A stretch of 64,000 bases of DNA from Actinomyces oris (GTDB taxonomy: Bacteria; Actinomycetota; Actinomycetes; Actinomycetales; Actinomycetaceae), in assembly GCF_001937665.1 (NCBI RefSeq), contig NZ_MSKL01000019.1, forward strand, positions 1 to 64,000. Reading direction: 5' to 3'. The position numbers were made by a program, and so were the translations under genes. The first letter of the stretch is position 1, and each line of letters opens with the position of its first letter. The notes beneath the pieces were generated by a model. That model ran no database searches, had not been told where the DNA came from, and saw nothing but the letters and a program-made list of their open reading frames with translations. Positions 27,999 to 34,677 of this stretch are shown here, one piece after another.

Positions 27999-28847
27999 CT
28001 ATAGGCCGGCCAGGTCGATCTTGCCCATGTGCAGGAGCTTCTCGCGCGTGGCGGCGTCGGCCATGAGCTCAGCGATGTTGTGGGGGACGACCTGCCAGGA
28101 CACGCCCCAGCGGTCGACGCACCAGCCGCAGCGCTCGGCCTCGGGCACGGCCGACAGGCCCGTCCAGCAGCGGTCGATCTCCTCCTGGTCCCGACAGAAG
28201 ACGATCATGGAGACCCCGGGCGTGAAGGTGAAGTCGTGGAAGGCCCCCGAGTCCATGGCCGCCATCCAGGTGCCGCGCAGCGTGAAGTCGGTGAACATGA
28301 TGGTTCCTGCCTCCATCGGACCGCCCTCCTCGTAGCGACGCAGGGCCCCGCGGTGGGCGTCGTCGAACAGGTTGATCCAGGCCTCGGAGGCCTCCTCGGC
28401 GTTGGCGTGGTTAGTGCCGCCGAACATGAAGGAGGGCAGGATGAAGGGGCGCGGCTCGCCGGCCGGGTCGGTGAGCATGAGCCGCCAGGTCATACCGAAG
28501 CGGTCGCGGACCCAGGCGTAGCGCGGCGAGAAGGGGTACTCGCCCAGCTCCATGAGCACGCCGCCGGTGGAGAGTCGCTCGTAGAGCTCATCGAGGTAGG
28601 CCCGGGCCTGCTCCTCGCCGCCGAACAGGAGCGGGTCGAAGTTCAGGATGCAGCTGATCGACGGGTTCGGGCCGTCCTGGTCGCCGCCGTTGATGAGCGA
28701 GAGCCGAAAGCCGTGGATGCTGACCGTTGACGCGTACCCGGGCACCTGCTCGACGACGGAGCCCTCCCGGAAGACGTCGGCGTAGAACCGGGCCGCTTCG
28801 TCGACGGTGCCGTTGCACCGAATGGCGGGAGTGATGAGCTGAGCCAT
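27999..28847 (-). CDS. VOC family protein (two glyoxalase-like domains, PhnB-like)
   Basis: This 282-residue soluble protein consists of two vicinal-oxygen-chelate (glyoxalase/PhnB-like) domains. The first begins AQLITPAIRCNGTVDEAARFYADVF and ends with DRFGMTWRLMLTDPAG. The second has GTIMFTDFTLRGTWMAAMDS and ends CVDRWGVSWQVVP. The repeated W-x-x-DRFG/DRWGxxWQ pattern is the hallmark of the PhnB/3-demethylubiquinone-methyltransferase-like group, whose members are mostly of unknown substrate. The ATG at 28847 is supported by TACGGT 6 nt upstream; an upstream extension is not conserved. The function remains open. Confidence 0.85.
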   Translation of the reverse strand: MAQLITPAIRCNGTVDEAARFYADVFREGSVVEQVPGYASTVSIHGFRLSLINGGDQDGPNPSISCILNFDPLLFGGEEQARAYLDELYERLSTGGVLMELGEYPFSPRYAWVRDRFGMTWRLMLTDPAGEPRPFILPSFMFGGTNHANAEEASEAWINLFDDAHRGALRRYEEGGPMEAGTIMFTDFTLRGTWMAAMDSGAFHDFTFTPGVSMIVFCRDQEEIDRCWTGLSAVPEAERCGWCVDRWGVSWQVVPHNIAELMADAATREKLLHMGKIDLAGL

Positions 28848-28853
28848 GTGGAC

Positions 28854-28859
28854 ACCGTA
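28854..28859 (-). promoter_or_regulatory. -10 box of leaderless promoter (VOC gene)
   Basis: TACGGT on the minus strand is exactly 6 nt before the ATG at 28847. Confidence 0.5.
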
Positions 28860-28870
28860 TCGCGACATGC

Positions 28871-28903
28871 GTTGGGGCCGCTCCGGAGAGGAACGGCCCC
28901 AAC
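28871..28903 (-). terminator. terminator hairpin after the LPXTG protein gene
   Basis: GTTGGGGCCG (28871-28880) pairs perfectly with CGGCCCCAAC (28894-28903), with a small CTCCGGAG palindrome in the loop. It lies 40 bp past the surface-protein stop and before the VOC promoter. No T tract is visible. Confidence 0.55.
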
Positions 28904-28943
28904 ACTGTGATCGGCGAGCCGGGTCATGCCCGGGTGTCACCGG

Positions 28944-31208
28944 CTAGGAGGTGACTTTGCGGCGGTGGTGGAGAACTGCTGTGCCGGCGAGCAGCCCGAG
29001 GATCGCCAGGGCCGTCAACCTGCTCGCGTTGATCCCTGTGTTGGGGAGGGGGCGCTTTGAAGCAGTAGTTGTCGGAGCGGCCGTGGGCGCCTGGGTGGGT
29101 GCTGGTGCGACGGCAGGAGTGGGTGTCGAGCCTCCACTGGGCGCAGGAGTTGGCTGGGTGCTGGGAGTCCCGCTGTCGGGTGGGCAGTTCTCGCCGACGA
29201 CGCAGACACCGGGCTTGTCCTGGGTGGGGAAGCCGGGGTCGGGGTCGCACTCGTCTCCGACTCCGTCGTTGTCGTAGTCGGTCTGACCCCAGTTACTGAC
29301 GTCGGGGCAGTTGTCTTGGTCGCGTGGCGTGTTGTCGCCGTCGTCGGTGATATCGACCTGGGTGGTGGCGACGGCGGTCTGCCCGTCTGACTGGGTGACA
29401 CGCAGCCCGATGACGCCGCTGAACTCCTCGGTGAAGGTATGGGTGATGCGTGGGGAGGTTCCGGTTTCGTCGTAGACGCCGTCACCGTTGAAGTCCCACT
29501 CATAGGAGGTCAGGGAGCCAGAGACTGCGTGGGAGGCTGCGGCATCGATATCGACAGGATCTCCGACCTTGGCGACATAGGGACCCTGGATCCAGGCGAA
29601 GGGCTTGTTGAGCTCGCTGCTGATGGCCTTGTTGACGAGGTCGCTGACCTGATCGGGAGAGGAAGCATTGGCGGTGGTGCCCGTGCTGGAGGTGACCAGC
29701 GTCTGGAAGCTGGTGGAGTTGAGCTGTCCGGTGTCAATACCGTAGACACTGACCGGGTCTACTTCGTAGGCGGCCTTAGCGACGGAGGCGGCGGTGTAAC
29801 CGGTGCCCGGCTCTGGGTCGCGTGGAGGCGCGTCACCGATGACGACGACGATCTTCTTAACCCCGTTGCGCCACTTCATATTAACGGCCTGCATGACGCC
29901 GCTGTAGACGCTGGCGTTGGTGTTGCCGAGGTTTCCTCCCTCATAGGTTAGAGAATTCAGTCCTGCATCCAATGCAGATATGTTGGACGTGAAAGCGACG
30001 TCGGTCCGGGCCAGGTAGTTTTTTGGGTCATATTGAGGGTGGTCTTTGTAGTTAACGAGTGCGAACCGATAAGACAGCGCCTTCTTGCCTGTTTCTTCCG
30101 CTATCGAATGAATCTTCGATCGAACTGCCTCGACGTTACTGTCCATCGAGCCTGTAGAGTCTACAACGAACGCGATATCGATATCCTCTCCATTGCTTTT
30201 GGGGTTCTTGATGGATGGGACCCCGATTTTGGTCTCTATGAGTTTTGCTATCTCTTCGTGTCCGATGAGATTGGGGTGGTAGAATTCATTTGGGTCCCCG
30301 CTTGTCTTGGCGTGCGTGTTTCCATTCTGGTCTTCCTGCCCCTCTGTCTCAAAAAACTCATTAATCCAGCGGTGAGGATTGACGACAGGGAATGATGGGT
30401 CTGGTTCATGTCCATCGAATGAGTTGATGACGCCATCTACGTAGGTTACCTTCAGGCTTGGGTGTGAGCTATTCCATTCAGAAACAAGGTCTGATTGAAT
30501 GACCTTTGCGTCGTCACCGAGTTTTCTGACTGCCGCGCCGGCATTGTATGAATCTGTCCATAATGCGTGGCTGTCCCTGAGGGTAAAATTATCCTTGGAT
30601 GATAGTCGAGGGTAGCCTACAATGACCACCTGGGCGTTGTCGTCTAAGCGATTATCAATTGCCTGAAGAATGTCAAGAGTTTGCTTCTTCACTCGCGGTA
30701 GCTTGGAGTTAGCGCCATCGATTTTCTGACGGCAAGTGGCAGGGTCTCTCATTCCAATCATGAAACACTGCGAAACAATGTCGGAAAAGTTAACATCGTT
30801 ACCGCCGATAGTGAACATCACTAAATTTGTGTTAGAGTCCAATCTTTTCATTTGGTTACTGAGGACGTCGTCCGAAACGTGGCCACTATGTGCAACATTA
30901 TTTAATATTGCGTGAGCCCCCTGGTCGTTAAGCCAGTTTACGTAGTTGTGTGCCCAATTGCGAGAACTTCTGTAGGCTTTCTTGTCATCGCCGTAGTAGT
31001 GTCCTGCGCCATTCCCCGCAGAATAAGAGTCTCCGAGTAGGGCTACTCTGAGTGGAACGTTGGTTGTGATTGCCGCAGAGGCGTTTGGAAGAATGGTAGG
31101 CAAGGGGAGTTCTTGGTTGAACAGTAGTAATGTGACAAGAATGATGAAAGATAGCTGTTTCAGGCAGCGTACAATGTTCGGATTGCCGTGTCGGGAAGGC
31201 TGATTCAC
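28944..31208 (-). CDS. LPXTG-anchored surface protein: SGNH/GDSL hydrolase + vWA + PKD + TSP3
   Basis: This 754-residue cell-wall protein combines an enzyme with adhesion-type domains. In order: a signal peptide ending near NASAA (residue 46); an SGNH/GDSL hydrolase resembling the Streptomyces-type esterase group (ALLGDSYSAGNG, FTIGGNDVNF, FYHPNLIGH); a von Willebrand A domain with MIDAS DSTGSMDSN; a PKD-like domain (SYEWDFNGDGVYDETG, RITHTFTEEF); a thrombospondin type-3 calcium repeat (DQDNCPDVS, DYDNDGVGDECD); a Pro/Thr linker; then LPNTG at about 721-725, a hydrophobic helix and the tail HHRRKVTS. Sortase would attach it to peptidoglycan. Start is GTG after GAAAGGAAACC. The 5' half is markedly poorer in G+C than the 3' half, indicating a mosaic gene. 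Confidence 0.9.
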   Translation of the reverse strand: MNQPSRHGNPNIVRCLKQLSFIILVTLLLFNQELPLPTILPNASAAITTNVPLRVALLGDSYSAGNGAGHYYGDDKKAYRSSRNWAHNYVNWLNDQGAHAILNNVAHSGHVSDDVLSNQMKRLDSNTNLVMFTIGGNDVNFSDIVSQCFMIGMRDPATCRQKIDGANSKLPRVKKQTLDILQAIDNRLDDNAQVVIVGYPRLSSKDNFTLRDSHALWTDSYNAGAAVRKLGDDAKVIQSDLVSEWNSSHPSLKVTYVDGVINSFDGHEPDPSFPVVNPHRWINEFFETEGQEDQNGNTHAKTSGDPNEFYHPNLIGHEEIAKLIETKIGVPSIKNPKSNGEDIDIAFVVDSTGSMDSNVEAVRSKIHSIAEETGKKALSYRFALVNYKDHPQYDPKNYLARTDVAFTSNISALDAGLNSLTYEGGNLGNTNASVYSGVMQAVNMKWRNGVKKIVVVIGDAPPRDPEPGTGYTAASVAKAAYEVDPVSVYGIDTGQLNSTSFQTLVTSSTGTTANASSPDQVSDLVNKAISSELNKPFAWIQGPYVAKVGDPVDIDAAASHAVSGSLTSYEWDFNGDGVYDETGTSPRITHTFTEEFSGVIGLRVTQSDGQTAVATTQVDITDDGDNTPRDQDNCPDVSNWGQTDYDNDGVGDECDPDPGFPTQDKPGVCVVGENCPPDSGTPSTQPTPAPSGGSTPTPAVAPAPTQAPTAAPTTTASKRPLPNTGINASRLTALAILGLLAGTAVLHHRRKVTS

Positions 31209-31331
31209 TTCGGTTTCCTTTCAATCTGCTGCACTATATTTTGCGTGTCATTAATGGTGATGGTTACCGAGGTGGCGATCTAGAATCTCGCCAACTTAAT
31301 GGTCGTGCCATTGCGAGGCTACTTTAGATAT

Positions 31332-31895
31332 CTAGAAATAACATAATAGTATGGCGATGCTATTATCGCCTGCATTGGGTGGGGGAGTAGGGTCGTCAGA
31401 GGATAAGTATATTGCGAGAAACATGTCATCAATGGGTTGCGTACCTCCATGTCTTCCAACCCATGAGGTTGGGGTGGTTGGCCCTGGATCATTCTCCCAT
31501 CCGTGATGTTCAGCGTACTCAGTAAACTGATTCTTGAGTTCTTTTGGATCTGTGTTGTCATCTCTGAACCACCGTCTCAGGCGAAGTCCTGGATACTTAT
31601 ATTCAAACCATTTTGGGAGCGGGGAGTCGTTGGTCTGAATAGCCTCGTGGCCGAGGATTTTCTTTTTTCCCATCGGGTCATTCTTGAGGGCCCTCAGTCG
31701 TCTCGCCTCATATGACAGGGGGCCTCCTGGGCCATATGCCCAGGTAAGGCCACCCCCGATAGTAAGGCCTCCTGCAAGTGTGCTGCAGCCGATTCTTGCC
31801 AGCAGTTTTCGCCGAGATGGGTGGTGTGGAGGTGGTGTGGTGAACTCTGTGGAAGTGGTGGAACTGGCGTGGGGGTGTGGGACTGCCGTATTCAC
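31332..31895 (-). CDS. hypothetical membrane-anchored protein, copy 1 of tandem pair
   Basis: This 187-residue protein is a paralogue of the next upstream gene (32223-32804). Shared features are a Pro/His/Thr-rich N-terminus, a twin-arginine-like SRRKLLARIGC, one hydrophobic helix with GGLTIGGGLTWAYGPGGPLS, then EARRLRALKNDPMG and a variable acidic and aromatic domain (FTEYAEHHGWEND). It is probably exported or anchored with its C-terminal domain outside. Start is a GTG lying 6 nt after TAGAAT. The gene is AT-richer than housekeeping neighbours. No known family was recognised; function unknown. It follows its paralogue and precedes the LPXTG surface-protein gene on the same strand. Confidence 0.75.
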   Translation of the reverse strand: MNTAVPHPHASSTTSTEFTTPPPHHPSRRKLLARIGCSTLAGGLTIGGGLTWAYGPGGPLSYEARRLRALKNDPMGKKKILGHEAIQTNDSPLPKWFEYKYPGLRLRRWFRDDNTDPKELKNQFTEYAEHHGWENDPGPTTPTSWVGRHGGTQPIDDMFLAIYLSSDDPTPPPNAGDNSIAILLCYF

Positions 31896-31901
31896 GTCAC
31901 G

Positions 31902-31907
31902 ATTCTA
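31902..31907 (-). promoter_or_regulatory. -10 box of leaderless promoter (tandem copy 1)
   Basis: TAGAAT on the minus strand lies 6 nt before the GTG start at 31895. Confidence 0.45.
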
Positions 31908-32222
31908 TAACGCCCGTCCGTTAGGTGTGCAGCTTTGCATGCTGATGCTTGTCAGTGTTTCCTGGGCATCATTTGAAGGCGTGCTTTTATGTACCCTCAA
32001 CTTGGAATGGTGTTCTTCTGTTTTAGTTGTGGTAGTGTTCGAGCTCATTATGAGGGGTAATTGTCGTAGTGGATTATTTTCTGAAGTGCGGGAAACTGGA
32101 GCGTATAAGGTGTGGCCGGGCGGCCTCAGGTGATCCGAGGGGTGGAGGTGCTCTCGCTGTGTCGGTTCCCCGTTGTATGCGGTAATACCTTTCATCTTGG
32201 CTGTGAAGTGTTGTGGAAATAG
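31908..32222. other. intergenic region between tandem paralogues
   Basis: The stretch upstream of copy 1 (about 31920-31975) resembles the stretch upstream of copy 2 (about 32830-32890), sharing GTGCAG, TCAGTGTT and GGGCATC in order. The duplication unit therefore included promoter DNA and has a period near 909 bp. No further gene is seen. Confidence 0.45.
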
Positions 32223-32804
32223 TTAAGCAACTGAGTCTGGGTCGACAGGTAGGGCGTAGTTAATTGTGATACCAACTTCACTACCCTCGGGTGGCGTGTC
32301 TTCTGAAAGTCCAATAAATAGTTGCATGTAGTCGTCAGGTTTTCGGTGTGTGTGTTGGGCGAGCCATAATGTCGAGGTAGTGACTCGGCTCTGTTCCTCC
32401 CATCCGTGAGACTTTGCGTAGTCTATGAACTCGTCCTTGAGTTGCTCTGAGGGTTTTGATGGGTCTCGATACCATCGTTCGAGATGAACTCCTGGGTATT
32501 TCCAAGTTGTCCAACCTGGAAGCTCGGACTCTTCTGTGCGGACGGCGGTGAGGCCGAGGATGGTCTTGGCTCCCATGGGGTCATTCTTGAGGGCTCTCAG
32601 TCGTCTCGCCTCATGTGACAGGGGGCCTCCTGGGCCAAAAGCCCAGGTCAGTCCGCCTCCGATGGCGAGCCCTCCGGTCAGTGTTCCGCAGCCGATTCGG
32701 GCCAGCAGTTTACGGCGTGATACATGTGGGGGTGGGCCTGTTGATTCCGAAGGAGGGGTGGGAGAGTGGAAGGGGTGGTGGGGTTCTGGGACTGCCGTAG
32801 TCAT
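32223..32804 (-). CDS. hypothetical membrane-anchored protein, copy 2 of tandem pair
   Basis: A 193-residue paralogue of the 31332-31895 protein, sharing SRRKLLARIGCGTLTGG, GGGLTWAFGPGGPLSHEARR and RALKNDPMGAKTILG before the sequences diverge. The outer domain has two W-rich segments (LPGWTTWKYPGVHLERWYRD and YAKSHGWEEQ) matching the layout of copy 1. Conservation is strongest in the N-terminal signal/anchor third and weaker outside, as expected of surface domains under diversifying pressure. The ATG at 32804 lies 6 nt after TAAAAT. No family was recognised; function unknown. Confidence 0.75.
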   Translation of the reverse strand: MTTAVPEPHHPFHSPTPPSESTGPPPHVSRRKLLARIGCGTLTGGLAIGGGLTWAFGPGGPLSHEARRLRALKNDPMGAKTILGLTAVRTEESELPGWTTWKYPGVHLERWYRDPSKPSEQLKDEFIDYAKSHGWEEQSRVTTSTLWLAQHTHRKPDDYMQLFIGLSEDTPPEGSEVGITINYALPVDPDSVA

Positions 32805-32810
32805 GTTGTG

Positions 32811-32816
32811 ATTTTA
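32811..32816 (-). promoter_or_regulatory. -10 box of leaderless promoter (tandem copy 2)
   Basis: TAAAAT on the minus strand lies 6 nt before the ATG at 32804. Confidence 0.5.
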
Positions 32817-32957
32817 AGAACTCCGTGAGATGGCGGTGCAGGGTGGTGCGTTGAAGTTAATCAGTGTTGCCGAGGGCATCTTGGGATGATGAGTTCTCGC
32901 GCCGAGGTGGGTGTGCCGAAGCCCGATGTAACCTCGTCGAACCGCAGTGGTTGTGGT

Positions 32958-32963
32958 TAGGCT
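32958..32963 (+). promoter_or_regulatory. -10 box of leaderless promoter (methyltransferase)
   Basis: TAGGCT lies 6 nt before the ATG at 32970. Confidence 0.5.
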
Positions 32964-32969
32964 TGCCTT

Positions 32970-33797
32970 ATGAGCAAGAAGTCCGCCGCCTCTGCCGCCT
33001 CGACCGACCTGCCGCTGCCTCACGCCGACCGCCCCATCGCCTCCGCGCCCGGCCACTGGGTCCTGGCCCGCGCCGGCAAGCGCGTCCTGCGCCCCGGTGG
33101 CGCTGCCCTGTCCGCCGCCATGCTCAGCCATGCCGGTCTGACCGGTGCCGACGTCGTCGAGCTCGCCCCGGGCTTGGGGCGCACCGCCGCCGAAATCATC
33201 AAGGCCCGCCCCGCCTCCTACACGGCCATCGACCGCGACCCCGACGCCGCCCGGCGCGTGGCCGCCGTCGTCGGGAACCTCGGCACCGTCCGCCAGGGCG
33301 AGGCCGCCGACACCGGCCTGGATGAGGCCAGCGCCGACGTCGTCGTCGGCGAGGCCATGCTCACCATGCAGGGAGACAAGGGCAAGGCCGCCATCGTCGC
33401 CGAGGCCGCCCGCGTCCTGCGCCCCGGCGGGCGCTACGCCATCCACGAGCTCGGTGTCACCCCCGACGACATCGACGAGGACTACTACACCCAGCTGCGC
33501 CGCGACCTGGCCCGCTCCATCCACGTCAACGCCCGCCCCATGACGGCAGCTGCCTGGAAGGAGCTCATGGAGGACGCTGGACTCGTCGTCGACTGGGTCG
33601 ACACCGCCCCCATGGCCCTGCTCAAGGTCGGCCGCAACATCCGCGACGAGGGACTGGGCGGCTTCCTGCGGATCGCCCGCAACGTCGCCGCTGACCGGGA
33701 GCTGCGCCAGCGCGTCCAGGAGATGGCCGCCACCTTCAAGCGCTACGAGAAGGACATGGTCGGCATCGCTCTCGTCGCCCACAAGCCCGAGTCCTGA
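32970..33797 (+). CDS. class I SAM-dependent methyltransferase
   Basis: This 275-residue cytoplasmic protein has a class I S-adenosylmethionine-dependent methyltransferase core. Motif I is VVELAPGLGRTAAEI, the acidic residue binding the ribose follows in YTAIDRDPDA, and the post-motif segment ARVLRPGGRYAIHELGV closes the core. It resembles UbiE/small-molecule methyltransferases, but no substrate motif is visible. Start is supported by a leaderless -10 box. The gene stands alone, with G+C and codon use typical of the genome and unlike the AT-richer genes to its left. A 23-bp-stem hairpin lies between it and the converging sdhB. Confidence 0.85.
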   Translation: MSKKSAASAASTDLPLPHADRPIASAPGHWVLARAGKRVLRPGGAALSAAMLSHAGLTGADVVELAPGLGRTAAEIIKARPASYTAIDRDPDAARRVAAVVGNLGTVRQGEAADTGLDEASADVVVGEAMLTMQGDKGKAAIVAEAARVLRPGGRYAIHELGVTPDDIDEDYYTQLRRDLARSIHVNARPMTAAAWKELMEDAGLVVDWVDTAPMALLKVGRNIRDEGLGGFLRIARNVAADRELRQRVQEMAATFKRYEKDMVGIALVAHKPES

Positions 33798-33829
33798 GCC
33801 CCGCTTCTCGCCGGTCGTCGACGTCGCGG

Positions 33830-33889
33830 TCGTACCTTAGGTCGCGCGTTCGAGGGGTAAAGGGTACGAACGCGCGACCTAAGGTACGA
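33830..33889. repeat. long perfect inverted repeat between convergent genes
   Basis: Arms of 23 bp (33830-33852 and 33867-33889) pair perfectly around a 14-nt loop, between the stops of the methyltransferase and sdhB. It could terminate transcription in both directions. Its edges (CGTACCTTAGG at left, GGTACGAACTCGCGGATGC at right) resemble those of the hairpin at 27151-27236. Confidence 0.75.
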
Positions 33890-33921
33890 ACTCGCGGATG
33901 CGTCCCTACTTGCAACGGGCC

Positions 33922-34677
33922 CTAGTCGTCGCGGGTCGCCCCGCGCAGACCGGCGCGCAGAACCTCCCGGTTGAGCAGCGCGATCGCCTCGATCGGGATC
34001 CCCGCCGGGCACGCCGGCAGGCACTCGCCGTACTCCGAGCACGGCCCGAAGAGTTCATCGAGCTCCCTCGTCATCGCCCGAGCCCGGCGGCCCCGTTCGA
34101 TACGCCCCTGAGGCATGAGCGACAGGTGCGCCAGCTTCGCCCCCGCGAAGAGCGCCGCCGCCCCGTTCGGGCAGGCCGCCACGCAGGCCCCACAGCCGAT
34201 GCAGGCGGCGAAGTCCAGAGCCCGCTCCGCCTGCAGATGCCCCTGGGCGACGTCGTCGGCGTCCGGGGCGGTCCCAGCGGCCACGTCCACGGTCCCGCTC
34301 GCCCGGATGAGCTCATCGAGCGCCGTACGGTCCACCACCAGGTCCCGGATGACCGGGAAGGCCGCCGACCTCCACGGCTCCAGCCGGAAGCGCCTCACTG
34401 CGGGGAAGGCCCGCAGGTGTTGACGACAGGCCGGGGTCGTGTCCATCGGCCCGTGCGGCACCCCGTTGACGAGGAAGCCGCAGGCCCCGCACACCCCCTC
34501 CCGGCAGTCGGACTCGAAGACCACCGGCTCGCCACCGGCCTCGATGATCTGGTCGTTGAGGCGGTAGAGCAGCTCGAGCAGACTCATCTGCGGCTCGGCG
34601 TCCTCCACCACGTGGCTCTCGAAGAAGCCCCGCGCCCGCGGCCCGTCCTGCCGCCAGATCTCCAGCTCGATCCTCAT
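33922..34677 (-). CDS. sdhB: succinate dehydrogenase/fumarate reductase iron-sulfur subunit
   Basis: The 251-residue iron-sulfur subunit relays electrons between the flavoprotein and the membrane quinone site. The plant-type [2Fe-2S] ligands lie in CREGVCGACGFLVNG with a later Cys in TTPACRQHL. The ferredoxin-like part carries CIGCGACVAACPNG and CSEYGECLPACPAG, ligands for the [4Fe-4S] and [3Fe-4S] clusters. The ATG at 34677 overlaps the sdhA stop by four bases, indicating coupled translation. It is the last gene of sdhCAB. With menaquinone as the likely quinone (men genes in this window), the complex could run as fumarate reductase as well. Confidence 0.95.
   Translation of the reverse strand: MRIELEIWRQDGPRARGFFESHVVEDAEPQMSLLELLYRLNDQIIEAGGEPVVFESDCREGVCGACGFLVNGVPHGPMDTTPACRQHLRAFPAVRRFRLEPWRSAAFPVIRDLVVDRTALDELIRASGTVDVAAGTAPDADDVAQGHLQAERALDFAACIGCGACVAACPNGAAALFAGAKLAHLSLMPQGRIERGRRARAMTRELDELFGPCSEYGECLPACPAGIPIEAIALLNREVLRAGLRGATRDD

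Noticed and set aside
31905-32195. A 96-residue minus-strand frame between the tandem paralogues
   Set aside because: It lacks a ribosome binding site and coding bias, and overlaps DNA that matches the promoter region of the other copy.
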